A stretch of 64,000 bases of DNA from Liolophura sinensis (lineage: Eukaryota > Mollusca > Polyplacophora > Chitonida > Chitonidae), in the NCBI RefSeq assembly GCF_032854445.1, contig NC_088295.1, forward strand, positions 44,503,385 through 44,567,384. Reading direction: 5' to 3'. Positions 25,701-38,084 of the stretch are shown here, piece by piece. Both the position numbers and the translations under genes were made by a program. Under the pieces are notes generated by a model. It ran no database searches and had not been told where the DNA came from. It saw nothing but the letters and a program-made list of their open reading frames with translations. Position 1 is the first letter of the stretch; each line of letters opens with the position of its first letter.

Positions 25701-28074
25701 GAGTGAGTGCTTGGGGTTTAACGCCGTACATTTCACATTTGAGCAAGGTCAGTTTAAACTGTTTTACAGTTCACTGCATACGCATATGCAAATGATATCA
25801 TTTCTTTAAAGGTTTCAGCACTGATCTGAAATTAGGTTTTCCTTACACTAGTCAAATGGCACAGTTTCTCATAGGCACAATTTTGCTATTTCTTCTGACA
25901 CTAGATTAAAGGCTGCGGAGGATGGCAGTTGCCAATATTTGCTGGGTTCAGAAAATCATATATCTTGCACTGATGTCAACTGTGGTCTCTTTTTTTCAAT
26001 ATTCCATGCACCAGTACAGTGTTGGTTTACCCGGTATGTTCTTACAGATGAAAGATGAATATAAAATCAAACCAGATTCCATTCACACAAAACATGCATG
26101 TTGCCAGATTTGGTCAAAATGACCCCGGGGGCAAAGCAGTTGTACATCACTCAAAATTTGAGTAAAATAAAGAAATCTATTAAAGAATGTTATAATAAAT
26201 TCAATGGGCTTTTTGGTTGAGACTGAAATTCAAAACATAACGCTTTGTAAAATGTTTGCAATGTTCATGTGCTAAAAATTTAAGAGCCTTCTGCAGTTGA
26301 AAGATTAGTATGCCACTCAAAGTGTACTGTGTTAGTACTTGGTATAAAAGTTAACTTTTTTTTTTAAACTGTAAAACAAAAAAAGACTGGCCCAATTCTG
26401 TGAAACAAGTAAGACATAGGTTGTAATGTTGGAAAAATCCATGTTGTTGGTGACTCAAAAAATGTTGATTAAATAAAAAATCTGCTCTCCTAAAAAAATA
26501 TTTCAAAAGTTGATAAACCTTTTTTACTGGGAAAATCCACAATCCTACTGGTGCAGCAGTCATCAAAAGAGACTCTGGGCACGACTGACCTAAATGAGCA
26601 GAAACCAACAAAAAAATGATGTATTACTGCTGGCAATGAAGAAATCAAAGTTTGAGTGTCGGCTATATTCAGGCATTGATTTCACTTAGAATGCTTATAA
26701 CACCAAGGTTACCATACCACTTCATATCTTTACTGTCGTCATAGCAATGAATGAATGAATGAATGAATGATTCAGGCTTTATGCCATATCAGCAATTTTG
26801 CAGCCATATCACGGCGAGGACAGGTTTAAATCACAGTTAAGGACTTAGCTATCAAAGTGAGTTACCTCTGCTTCAGAATTCATCATGAATCAGTTTACCT
26901 TGGGATACAAGAACCTTGTGAAATCAACCCCTTGGAGATGAGATACATTACCACACCAAAATAAAGGCTCACTTCAAAGTCATGTGAGGCAAGGAAAGAT
27001 TATCCTTAAAAAAAAAACATAAGTTTAAACATCTGGAATGAAACATACTTTTCATGTGAGTTATTAATACCCACAACAAATAAATCTGAATTTTTTTCGA
27101 CAGATCAGTATCTAAATACATGTGTAGCCTTTTGCTTGAATATTTGTATATACTAGAAAACCTAAATTGCTACACACAGAGAGTATGCTTATATCCATCA
27201 CATGAAACTGAAAAAAGCCTTCTAATTTTGCATCAGTTTCATCAAGCAACCCAGTGTGCAGAGTTGCTCTTCTTGGAATTATTTTTCTGAATGACTTAAG
27301 TGAGGTGCAATATAACAGAATTTTCACTCAGTGTGTAGAAATTAGCTTTAATTTTTGTTATTTTCATTGGGATGGTGATGAATTCAACATGTTGTTACTG
27401 TCACCTCTTGATATCCAGGTTATTCAAAGTTTGGCAAAATGTCATGAAAATTCATTGTCATATGTTCCATGATAATTAGCAATGTCAAGCAGCACCTGGG
27501 TTGATAAAGATGAAGCAATTAACAGTTAAGAAAGAAAAAAATTCACTCTCTCTCTGCTCTACAAGTTCAAATTACAGGTCTGGACTGTCAAGGTATACTG
27601 TGAAACTGGTTTGGCGACAATGCATTGTATTAGCCATCATGCATGATTTCATAAGCTTCATATATCCTCTTACTGTCAACAATACCATAACAGCACTGTG
27701 TGTTGATCCAAAAATGTGTATCACAAAACATATGGCAATACAGACCTGTTGAACTGCAAGAGAATGAGCTAAAAAAAATCTATAACTTCATAAATATGAA
27801 TTTTCCCCTGGAAAGTAAGTTACCTGCATCAACAAGGTGTTGTGAGGTTGGGAAGCGTTTCTTCACACAGATGCTGATGGATTGCATGACCAAGATGTGA
27901 GAGAGATTGAGCCAACGCATTAACGTGCGCCGGATAAGGCGCCCTCTCTCATCAGAACCGTGTACTAAAGTGCCTACATAGCCCATTAATCTGCAACACA
28001 CAGGAAAGTACAGGAGTAAATATTAGTGAGCTGAAGGTTTTTATTCATCAATATGAAGGCAAAAACTTCAAATA

Positions 28075-28105
<31 letters not shown>

Positions 28106-29226
28106 TTGGTCTGTTTTTGAAAAATTATTTTGCTGTAAGTTCAGCAATATATTGTGAACCTCATCTTTATGTTCTTCTTGAACTGAACTGCTGGGACTTT
28201 GAGCTTAAAAATTACAGGCTCAAGGGAGATAACTCTGTCTTACCTGTCTGGCCACGGAATAGAGAGGTATTGATTCCACCATCGGCCCACCACAATTGCA
28301 ACATAAAACCCAAGCACAAACGTCAACGGAATCAGGTCAAGGAAGCTCTCAAAATAAACCACAATCTTCTCAAAAATTCTGAAATGTACCAAACAAAATC
28401 ACAAATGACAGAATAATCAGGTACTGTATGTAATCTGATGTGTTAACCTTCTCATGTTTGAACAATCCTTGGTAAGCACAAACAAATAAGGCCTTGCAAG
28501 AAAGAGACTCAATACATATAAATATATAAAAGAATAAAATCCTCAAAAAATTACATAACCTAGGGATGACTGCACTACAAAATAATGCAGTAAATTTTCA
28601 AATGAGCTTTCAGTGGGTTTCCACACATTAGATGATGGATCCTCTTCACTCATTTACATGTTCTCATTGAGTTTCTATACAACATATAGGAATGATAATA
28701 TAAGCTTGAAAATGGCCCAAAAAATTAATTGGTTTCCTTTATGATAAAACCTGCCTTTAATCTTTCAACGTACTATAATTCCTCTAATTTTTGGTACCTT
28801 GTCTGACACCTTTGGTTCTTTTAGCCAATATACATGTAACTGTAACCAGAATACACTGTTTCTTTTTTTCACACCATTAGTGTATGTAATAAACAACATG
28901 TCCATATCTTTACTTTCCAAAAAAATGGGATGGAAATATAACACTTTGCTTTCAGCACTATTTATACCTGTCTCAAAAATGAGAACAATTACAGTTTTTG
29001 AAATGTGAAGATGTTAGCAAGTTTATGATAACAATGCCAGTTCTCACCTTTTCTGGTCTTCTGATAGCGCACACCTGTAGATGATGCTGAGTGTGTAATA
29101 GAGAGACAGGAATATCAGCATCTCCTTGTAGACTAGCTTGTAGACACTGCCCTTCCAGTAGAAGAGGAGTTTGGAGAATCCGCATAAACGGGAGTTTGAC
29201 ACCTTCAGGGTGTAGGTAATCGTCAT
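15423..29226 (-). CDS. BEST: Bestrophin family calcium-activated chloride channel, complete coding region
   Basis: Nine minus-strand coding exons join in phase: 29048-29226, 28244-28378, 27824-27990, 22242-22396, 20826-20903, 19803-19958, 18381-18461, 17526-17677 and 15423-16782, giving 820 residues. The start MTITYT is the invariant bestrophin N terminus. Pore-neck residues I76, F80 and F84 sit in [11 protein letters not shown], and aperture residue I205 in GRIRDEI, at the same numbers as human BEST1. The Ca2+ clasp is [11 protein letters not shown] (297-306), followed by ETNWIIDRN. After residue 368 comes a long Ser/Thr/Pro-rich tail encoded by one exon. Bestrophins are pentameric anion channels opened by Ca2+. 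The metazoan paralogue is not resolved. An acceptor at 29245-29246, 18 nt before the ATG, shows that at least one 5' noncoding exon lies further right. Confidence 0.
16970..17090 (+). repeat. Dispersed repeat D, copy 1
   Basis: Shares TGAGGTC, GTCAGCACCAAAAGT and TTACTTGCCTCTAAAAATG in the same order with copies at 31550, 47457 and 57121. Lies in the last bestrophin intron. Confidence 0.
18724..19546. repeat. 48-bp tandem array, 17 copies, in a bestrophin intron
   Basis: The word GCCAGCTTTG or a one-base variant recurs every 48 bases from 18765 to 19533, 17 times. The unit also holds TAATTAAAGATATTGGACAT and ACTAGCTATCTG. Copies fall into sub-variants (GATATTGGAC, GATACTGGAC, GATATTGAAAA) that recur along the array, suggesting multi-unit duplications. 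It fills most of the intron between the exons at 18381-18461 and 19803-19958. Confidence 0.
19535..19800. repeat. Degenerate ~70-bp tandem repeat next to the 48-bp array
   Basis: Three to four diverged units of about 70 bp, each with TTGTTGAA or similar, a GAACATCCATGTTGACTG-like block, GTAGCAGACCTGA and ATTACTAGGTATCCCCAG. The last block matches ATTACTAGCTATCTGCCAG of the 48-bp unit. Ends right at the exon at 19803. Confidence 0.
21387..21651 (-). mobile_element. SINE family A, full length with intact target-site duplication
   Basis: Best copy in the window, tail to head, ending with the complement of a tRNA-like head (AACCAACTGAGCCACGGAGG). Exact 12-bp duplications AGGTACAAATGA flank it at 375-386 and 652-663 (+21,000). 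The length of about 265 bp and the clean flanks suggest a fairly recent insertion. In a bestrophin intron. Confidence 0.
22450..22477. repeat. Perfect 12-bp stem, 4-nt loop hairpin
   Basis: ACAGGTGAGGTG, ATTA, CACCTCACCTGT. It lies 54 bp upstream (minus strand) of the fourth bestrophin coding exon and holds two CAGGTG E-box words, one on each strand. Function unknown. Confidence 0.
25700..25728 (-). mobile_element. 29-bp SINE-B 3'-end insert with 15-bp target-site duplication
   Basis: The insert matches only the terminal bases of SINE B (GTGCTTGGGGTTTAACGCCG). Exact duplications CATTTCACATTTGAG stand at 25685-25699 and 25729-25743. Bestrophin intron. Confidence 0.
26745..26840. repeat. SINE-like core (family C) with (AATG)n edge
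   Basis: Seven ATGA repeats followed by TTCAGGCTTTATGCC, GCAATTTTGCAGCCATATCA and CGGCGAGGAC. The words parallel the SINE B tail region (CAATTTTTCAGCAATATGAC at 44010). Confidence 0.
28071..28098. repeat. (TA)n followed by poly-T
   Basis: About 14 TA dinucleotides then 11 T, in the bestrophin intron between the exons at 27824-27990 and 28244-28378. Confidence 0.
28244..28378 (-). other. Bestrophin pore-neck exon
   Basis: Encodes residues 60-105 with [20 protein letters not shown] and IPWPD, the most conserved stretch of bestrophins. The hydrophobic neck residues I76, F80 and F84 of the Ca2+-gated channel are intact, so an anion-channel role is well supported. Confidence 0.
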
Positions 29227-29418
29227 CTCGCCTCCTGACACCCACTGGGGAAAAGCACAATATTTAAGGGGACTTCTTTATAAAGAATGGCTGAATCCTT
29301 GGAGAGAATTCAATCTGGAAAAAAAAAGAAAGAGAAAAGTAAATATCAAGGAATCAATAAAATATTTAAATATATAAATACGAATAAAAAAACATATTCT
29401 CTTTTAATTTTCAGCTAC

Positions 29419-29419
29419 A

Positions 29420-29461
<42 letters not shown>
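29419..29461. repeat. (TA)n microsatellite
   Basis: About 20 TA dinucleotides just upstream (minus strand) of the bestrophin start exon. Confidence 0.
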
Positions 29462-29463
<2 letters not shown>

Positions 29464-31549
29464 TTTTCCCTCTTTTAGCACTCAATATCTAAGCTTGGCA
29501 GTTAGTATATAGTAGACTTACACAGACTTTGTTTAATGTGAGCTAAAACAAGGATTTGACTTCAAAGAACACCTGTTTTAATGCACTGTAACAAAGATGC
29601 CACTTAGATATATGAAGGTGCCTTGAATTATAGACAAGGTAATAACAATAGTACTGAAGAAGGGACTGACTATGTTCTCCGTGCTAACATATTTCACTCC
29701 ACCACTAAAAGCTACACTATGTATAATTGTCAAACCTAAGCATACTGAATTCAACAACAAAGAAAAGAAAAAAAAAATGAAACAAAGAAAATAAGCTTTG
29801 CCACTTTGCCATTTGGTAGAGAATATAACGCAAAACACATCACAGCAGTATTCTTGCACTAAATCTTAGTTAAGGTCACAAAAGCTTTTCACACTGTAGG
29901 CCTACATACATGAGATACAAGAGTAACTGTATACATGCATATATATATGTAAATATATGGTACACGTATAGACATCTAATCAGACACATGCGGTTATTCT
30001 CCTCTGCCTTAATTCTATGATACCTACACTGAACTTTCCAGTAACTGCATACTTTGGTTCATACACTTAAGGACTGCCATATCCGCACGATATACCTTGT
30101 GAACCCTAAAGATGCATGAATGAGCATGATCTAGCATCAATCATACTGGTAGACACTGTCTATACAATGAGTCACGCATCAATTACTGCTGCTATAAATG
30201 CACATTAGCATTGTCTGACCACAAAATGACACTTGAAGCTGGTTTCAGAACCGGGGAGGTTTTACACCTGACTTCAGTCCTGGTCAGCAACATACATCTA
30301 TCCTTGCACCACTTAAAACTGCACTTCTGCTTCGCTCTGATAAAAGTCAAGCTATATAATGTGCCGTGTGTACTAACCAGTCTAACACATCATCATCATA
30401 TAACAGAAGCCTTCAAAAGAGGAACCTCATTATGGTTATGTAGTATCTCTGCTGTGGTCCTGGCTGGGTCAGCTGACAAGCAGCTGATATCCTGAGTGTA
30501 ATAGGCACCCAGCACAGACCTGTTAATTGCCCTGTCAATACTAACTGCTGACCAAGGCTATACTGCCCAACCAATATTAACCTCTATTCCATAGAAGGCG
30601 AGTTGTATAGAGACCAGGTGCTTTGGCACTGGCCAGAGCCTTGATCAATAAGGCCAGCCTTGTAAACACAGACTCTCTGACTGCAACCGATATATAACAG
30701 CACCACTGGCCTAGGATCAGAGCCCAGCTGCAAGTCTGCAAGCCCTGACACAAGCATGTTTACCAACGCCTGAATTTGAACACTGCCATAGAGTTCAAAT
30801 ACTGGTATGTGTGCAGAGGATATAGCAGGGATACTTGCCTGGATAAATATTGTTCTAGAAGGAGGTGGAAAGTGATTTTCCCTTCCACAAAAAAAAAACA
30901 AAACAATAAAAAATAATAAAAAAAAAACAAGCAATCCAAGAATTTATATTCAATGCTAAATACATGTATGCAATATGTTGATCAAACAGGTTTGCAACCT
31001 TCACCCAAGGGGTCCCTAAAATGAATTTGCACATAACATTTGATCAAAATTAGACAATAGGCCTATTTGAAGCAGTCATTCTATGAAAACCAACAAAAAT
31101 CAGAATCAAGAAAATCACTGGATATCAGTATGTAACTTGATCAGAAGTTACAAGAGTTAAACTGCACACAAAATTTGATCAAAACTGAACAGAACTTGGA
31201 CAAGTTGACATGAAAACCAAAATGTGACAGATGGATTTTATCAAATTAATACGATAAACCTTGATTTTGTTGTTTTTTTTTTCTTTTCAGGATAAAACAA
31301 GAAATAAGGAATACATGGCTATTAACCATTTTACAAAAGCCACCAGTTAAGACATTTGTTAATTATGACCTGTATATAACAAGCACTGTACATGTAGTTT
31401 AATAATGTTATCCTTGTAACAACTGTTTGGAACACCCTTCTCTTTGAGTTATCTGTGGGGGACAATATGGTAAATGAACCAAAATTTCGAACATGACAAA
31501 AGGTATACAATTTGCCTGAAACTGAATCTTACTGATCTGTGAAAAGTGT

Positions 31550-31700
31550 TTTGAGGTCTGTTTGGAAGGCAGGGTGACATCCTGCTGACAAAATGGTAAG
31601 TTTCAGCACCAAAAGTGCCATTTATGACATTTACTTGCCTCTTAGAATGCACTTTTCTAGGTGAAATTTTAGGCCAATTAGCGTAACATGAAGGAAAAAG
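31550..31700 (+). repeat. Dispersed repeat D, copy 2
   Basis: Contains TTTTGAGGTCTGTTTGGAAG, GCAGGGTGACATCCTGCTGA, GTTTCAGCACCAAAAGTGCC, ACTTGCCTCTTAGAATGCAC and AATTTTAGGCCAATTAGCG. Best-preserved copy; ends not defined. Confidence 0.
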
Positions 31701-32423
31701 AAAAGATCTTTGGTATGGTATACCTATGTAAAATCCTGTTTTGGCACATGTGTTCACATGTGCTGTGAGATCAAAACATAAATGGGTTATACAATTTACA
31801 GCAGTTTGGAGGCACATAAATGTATAGATACATATACATGTAAATGTATACTTACACAAAATTTCACTCTTAAGATGATTTCACCAACCTGACAGCTTTT
31901 AAACCTTACGGCGTGACTTAAGACTCCTGATGTCTAATGCAACTCGCTGAATGAACTAATACAAAAGAAGAGCTCTGTACCTTTTATACAATGCTGATTT
32001 GCCACAGTGTAGCCCCACATGGTCAATGTTCTACAAAAGCACGTGTGCTGACGTCAGAACAGATTTTTAATGTATATCCTTTATTAATCGGGATTTCCCC
32101 ACACTGCTCTACTTCACCTCCTGCCACGGTATAACCAGAATGACTGTAGATTACAAGAACTTACCACTGAGGTGACCCAGGGTCAAACCGAATGCACTGA
32201 CTGACCGTTTCATGCACGCAAGGCTGGCGGAGGAATATAAACCATGCAGGCGCATATCTTACATCCACACCCATGCTTTTCTACCCTCACATTCTGGAAT
32301 GTTCTGGAATTTTCTCTTGCATCATCATAGTGAAACACTTTGTCTGAACCAGTTGTATGTACCTATACTGATCAATATGGAAAAGCCCATTCTCTGTGCC
32401 ACTCCTAGCTCTTCGCAGAAAGA

Positions 32424-32457
32424 GTGAGTGAGCGAGTGCTTGGGGACTAACGTCGTA
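32424..32457 (-). mobile_element. 34-bp SINE-B 3'-end insert with 15-bp target-site duplication
   Basis: The insert consists of the SINE B terminus (GAGTGCTTGGGGACTAACGT). Flanks CTCTTCGCAGAAAGA (32409-32423) and CTCTTTGCAGAAAGA (32458-32472) match 14 of 15. Confidence 0.
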
Positions 32458-34289
32458 CTCTTTGCAGAAAGAATTCTTAGTCATGACAGGAACTAACCAT
32501 TCCCAAAATTGAGGTACTTCCACAATTCCTACATGACTATATGAAGTACACAATGTACGTATTTCACCTTCAAATTAATTTTAGCTGTTTTCAAGTGACA
32601 TTTTGCTTGATTCCGAGTGATATATGCGGTACACAGACCTTTGTTTCAGTGATAGAGAGCTGATATAGATTTTAGTACATATTTCTCCTTTACTGCTCGG
32701 AAATTTAAGCTTATAAAAATGGGCAATCTTCATTGAAGCAGACAAAATCCAATGCAAACTAAATTTGACAACATGACGTACAAAAATAGAGTTTAGATGA
32801 TCAGCATGATGGGATATTCAAGTTTAAATTCCAGCGTATTTAAAAACTGTTTAAGCTTATGAACGTTGTTAAAATGTGTGATGTACACTTGCCTGCATAT
32901 GTAAAACACTGTATACACTGTCCACATCAGTGATTCATTTATTTCACTGGCGATATTCAACACCTACATGTGCAGGGATATGTACAGGTCAGGTTAATGT
33001 ACATTGCAATATCCACAGAGCCATCATATGTGTTGGGCACCCATGCTAATCAAACTGTGTTAAAAGCCAGAAAGTAATTTAAATGAAAACATGGTTTACA
33101 GGCCAATAAAAATTTGGTTATGATACTGAATGTACTTCATCCACAGACATAAAGGCTCTCAGAGGCTATCACAGAGATTTACACTTTATGAAAAATACCA
33201 AAATTTTACGATTGGTTAGAAAGACATTCTTAAAGATTAAGACCAGAACCCTGTATTTTTTTTTGGTGGTTAAGCATACAGCCCAGCCAGCAATGGTTAA
33301 TACGAAGAGTAGACCATTCAGAACCTGGAGAAAAGCACTGTATCTTACTACTTTATTAATGTACCTGACAACAAATCCTCTAACTTCTAGTCTTTGCCAA
33401 TTTTAATAATTTACATTTGTATAGTGCATGCACTTATGGTTGGGTGGAAACATTTATCTTACATGATATTGTGGTAAAAAGTGCATGCGTGGGCAGAACA
33501 CACCTTAATTCCTGCTAATATGGTATTGTAGTAGGTGCATATGGTGTTGCTATACCCAGCTCTGTAAAGCCAAGCATTATTTTGATACAAAACACTCTGA
33601 CCTTTGACCTCCTATCCCAGCTGGTGAAGGGTCACAGAGTTCTACATACTCAGCGTTTGTATATTGTATTATCAAATACAAACACGGATCATTAACCATA
33701 TATTTAGCACATCCTTACTTGAATTAGGTCAATTGTTTCAAAGATGCAAGTTTGTATTAAATGGTCTCTACAGTATCAACAACCATCAGACAAAAAGAAA
33801 AAAGTTCTGAAACAAACGATATATATAGCTTTGCATTAACCATAGCTTATGCACAATTAACATTCACATGGCTGCTGGATGATGCTGCTACATGTGCTTC
33901 AGATCACAGAATGATAAAAAAAATGGCTTATGTAAGAAATGTGTAAACCGCTTGCATGATCATCTAGCACAGCCAATGTAATGCAGTATATATACTCAGT
34001 GCTTCGGCAAATCGAAAAATGAGTCTTTTATTTCAAATGAAGTAGGATATTGCCTGTTAATTAACAAGGCAATTGGATAAAAATCCTGTATCCGTTGAAA
34101 TTTAGCAGACATAAGCTCTACCCATTAAGCTCTATCTCGCCTTCAGCTGTCATAACAAAGGGAATGGCTCTGCTACGATGCAGATCACCGTTGACCCCAT
34201 GTAGCACGCATCACTTCACTGCATAGCGACAACCGACATACACACAAGCGCAAGCTCAGTTAATTGTGGTCCAGAAGGCCAGTACTTAC

Positions 34290-34660
34290 AACTTAAACCA
34301 CACTTGGTATACGCCGTCCAACACCTCGTGCCTCGGTCATTTTTATAAGATCTGTGATAGTACATCGACGACCAGTTTGTTCCGCACAGTTCCTGTTTAG
34401 GAGTTCATATCAGTGGCGCGAGGCTGTGTTGTACTGTTGATGATCGAACCACTGACAACAAAGACTGCGTTCTTGAGGCAACCGCTTTTGGACAGTTCGG
34501 ATCGGTTCTAGCCAGTTCACCGCTGAGAAAATCCAGTTCAATCTGGTTTCTATTCCGTCTCCGTTTATTTGAAACGCCGCCCAACCTTTGATTAAAACTG
34601 CCTCCCATATATTTACTGGCTGCAAGTGCATTGTAGTATATGCTACATGAGTCACGAGCC
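34290..34660 (-). promoter_or_regulatory. Candidate bestrophin first noncoding exon and promoter
   Basis: On the minus strand a strong donor GTAAGTACT begins at 34289, and the sequence before it is less AT-rich and has more CpG than its surroundings. A TAAATATATGGG TATA-like word lies near 34605-34620. This could be the 5' UTR exon that splices to the acceptor at 29245. A rival donor (GTAAGTTC) occurs near 32160. Nothing in the sequence proves either. Confidence 0.
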
Positions 34661-35868
34661 AGCTTTTAGCCGAATTTGATGCAGGTGGAAGAGTAATTAA
34701 TCGGTGGTGGACTTGAATTTAACACCTGAACTCAGTGATAAAACCTCTGCAAGCTCAAAGACTATACAACACCGGTTAACACAGAAAATCTACAATTTGA
34801 TGTTGTGAAAATTTCAAACATCAAGATGACGCATGCGAATCCCAAGCCAAGCTTCATTTTTTCTTATTCGAATATTACGTTATTATTAATCGCGATCGTG
34901 TATTATTTTAAATGAAACTATTTCAACATATCATGTTGAAACTTATATCCCCTCCAAACATAGTCATACAATGAATAACTTCCTGTGTTGTGTGCACGTG
35001 CGTGTAGTCTATAAGCGATGGGAAGTGAACCCACAGGCCTACATGCCTGCGTGTGGAAAGAGAAAAGAAGAGCATTCAAATTAGTGATTAATAAAGACTA
35101 TTATTTTATATGTACCTATCATAGGTTTATTCCTTGCAATTAATTAGAAGTTATATTCGGCTGACATATTCTAAAGACTATCATAATCATGTCGGATATA
35201 GGTCTACGCTCTGTTACATTCAGCGTTTTCTTGCCTAATTTAATACATGTGAACCGTGCAAAAAATGTTTGGCTGTACTCTTGTAAATAAAATTATCAAG
35301 AGTATGTAAAGCTATAACATCATGATATACAAAGATAGCTATGTAAATTCATGTAGGCCCTATAATGATGCGGCATGGAATTCTGAGATACATTGCGATG
35401 CGCATATGGTACGCCTAATCGTAGCATTAAAAATAAATAAATAAATGGGACAATGAATCCGTAATTCTCCCAAATCGTCTACAGTATATAGCCCTAACAA
35501 AACAACCCAGTGTCGCTCCGATCACAAAAAGAAAACTTTCCTAAATATCACGTGTTTCCTCGATCCAATGGTCAACATTAAGTGCATGCTTCGGTATACA
35601 GCGGCAACGAATGATGAGAAGTGATGTAGGATTTATACTTAACACAACAGTTTATAACTATTAACAAACCACATTATCAAATTAACAGTATTTAAAGCAT
35701 TTTGTATAAAATGTGTACCTTCCCAACAAATTCTTTGGAATTTCTTTACGATACAATAATCAGATGAACAAAGTCTATTTTCTTGCATGAACAATGCATG
35801 TAAAATGTAACAGTTTGTCAACATATTCAAAAGTGTACATGTTTTCGTGTGTGAACACCGGATAACTT

Positions 35869-35950
35869 TGAATGAATTAATTAATGATTATGGTTTAACG
35901 CCACGTCGGTAATATGTCAGCCATATCGTGACGAAAACATGTTTATACCA
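35869..35950. repeat. SINE-like core (family C)
   Basis: AATTAATTAATGATTATGG then TTTAACGCCACGTCGGTAAT, GTCAGCCATATCGTGACG. Related to 6303 and 26745. Confidence 0.
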
Positions 35951-38084
35951 GGATACACTGAATGGCTTTCGATATGACGGAAACATTCAAAATAAACAAA
36001 AAGTTCAACATGGTTAAAAGCAATTCAAAGAATCATCGCCAGCTGAAATCGCCAGCAATGCGACAATTCCCGAAACGGTACCTCGTTAAAACCACTTGAT
36101 CCCTGCGAGACATTGCATGCGTATAAGAATTATAGCCAGTGACATGGTGAATAGCGTGCAGCTTATTGTGGGCCTGCAAATCTCATTCATCTTGCCAGAG
36201 GAGGCGAACATGCTTAAGAATATTAAAGCGAAAATCTGTATACGGTATTTTAGTTGCGGATATATTTCTTTTTATTCAGGGCGGGTTTAGCTTCCCTGTC
36301 TACGACTGTGTTTCCATGGATACCAATATGATTCGGTATTCAACATAATATAATGTCTACTTCCTTTAATAAGTTTCCTATGTAAGCTAACATTTCAAGT
36401 ATCAGTAGATTTTTAAATTTATTATCATCTATTGCCAAAAGCCAAGAGAGCGGGTCACTGTATATCATTGCCCTCTAGGAGTTCCGATCCCCAGTGTTGA
36501 CCGCCTGTAGGCTGAAATATATCTGCGCAATAGGCACTCTATCAAGGCCAGATTCCCATGACTGGAGGCGTGAACCACGACAGTTTATATTCCAAATACC
36601 AGCAGAAGAAGCCTATACTTAAACAATGCACAAAACAAATGATAGAAAATAATGATCTACGTATGCAAGTTGATTGATAAAATAGTTCAGGTGAACTCAA
36701 TGTTTTTGGCCGAACATATTCCTATATCAGATATAGTGAAAATGAAAATCTGGTTACTAGGGCAACCACGGAAATGGACAAATGTATAGACCCTATACGT
36801 AACTCACAACAAATCGTCATCCCCTGAATGTATCTAAATGTATCCGGCGGAAATTACAAGTTGCAGCTCAGACATGCACGAAATCATTAATATATTACCT
36901 TTTTTGAATAGGTTTATAGACATCTCGTAACCATGGCAACCGTGAAAATGAACGAGTATGAGTCACAACACATCATCACCCCGTCTATGTTAGTCTAGCA
37001 CAACCTGGCCCGTGTAACTATTAGATAATGTTGGATAACGTTCAGCCAAATTATATATTTATATACGTATGCATCATGAACGATTGGAGCCCGCACACAG
37101 ACGACTCACCTGTAATCGGGCGTATATCGGATTAAATGCCACACATTTATGTGCGGTTGTCGGGCTATATATAGGCCTATGTCGCCATTTTAGCACTGAA
37201 ACAACTGTATCAAAATGTTATAAGGTAAATTATCCCAAGTCAAATTTAGTATTGCTCGGCTTAGTATCGCTTGGATATTCACAACTGTTACAATGTCTAT
37301 AATGAGACTGTATGAGATTTATATGAGTCAAACCGCTATAAAATTTAACAATAACAGGATTTCAAAAATAGCCATATAAATAATATGAGGCCTTTGGAAC
37401 TGAAGCTTTTCAATCTTGTGTACGTTGATTTCTATATAAATGTTCAGTGTATCTTTATCTTCATGGTGGCATTTGTAAATTTCCGTTCGTGGTATTGCCA
37501 CAGAGGGCGTTCGAATACATGGCAAATGGCTACAAAGTTTACGAATGGCTTAATGCTAACTGAGCAGATGGAATGTTGATATACTATACCCACACACTAT
37601 ATCAACCCGTTTAAAACTGTTTCAGCTGGACATATACATGCGATAATTGGCAAAAGACACAAGTGAAAGTAAGACGAATTAACAATGCAATGATTACGTA
37701 TAAATGTCCCCGATGAAAGAAAGCTGGGTTCACTGTACGGTCATTCTGCTCTGTTTACACACACATTATATGCGTTCAATGCGTAGGTGAAGCCAGCCCG
37801 GCTAAACATCGGTCACCGTGCAGCTGCCAACCCTGTCATTTGGCAGGCAATGCATAACCGTCAGAGCATTCAATTCTGAAGGCCACGGGCCTCGATATGA
37901 TGGGAGTAGTTTTGTCCAACCACAGAGAAATGGCAACTTGGATGTTTAAAATGAACACTGAATGGCTGATTAGTAATTTCACGCATATCCTATATGAAAC
38001 GACACAGTTTAGTTTAGTGCAAGTGCATATATATATTTGGTTATTTAAATAAAAAACACATAAATAAAATATTTTTATATAAAT

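Noticed and set aside
32160-32175. Strong minus-strand donor GTAAGTTC as a bestrophin first exon end
   Set aside because: Kept only as a rival to the 34289 donor; no supporting promoter or acceptor is seen around it.
34405-34655. Two overlapping minus ORFs of 67 and 81 codons
   Set aside because: No recognisable domain; overlap in different frames; likely part of a 5' UTR or promoter.
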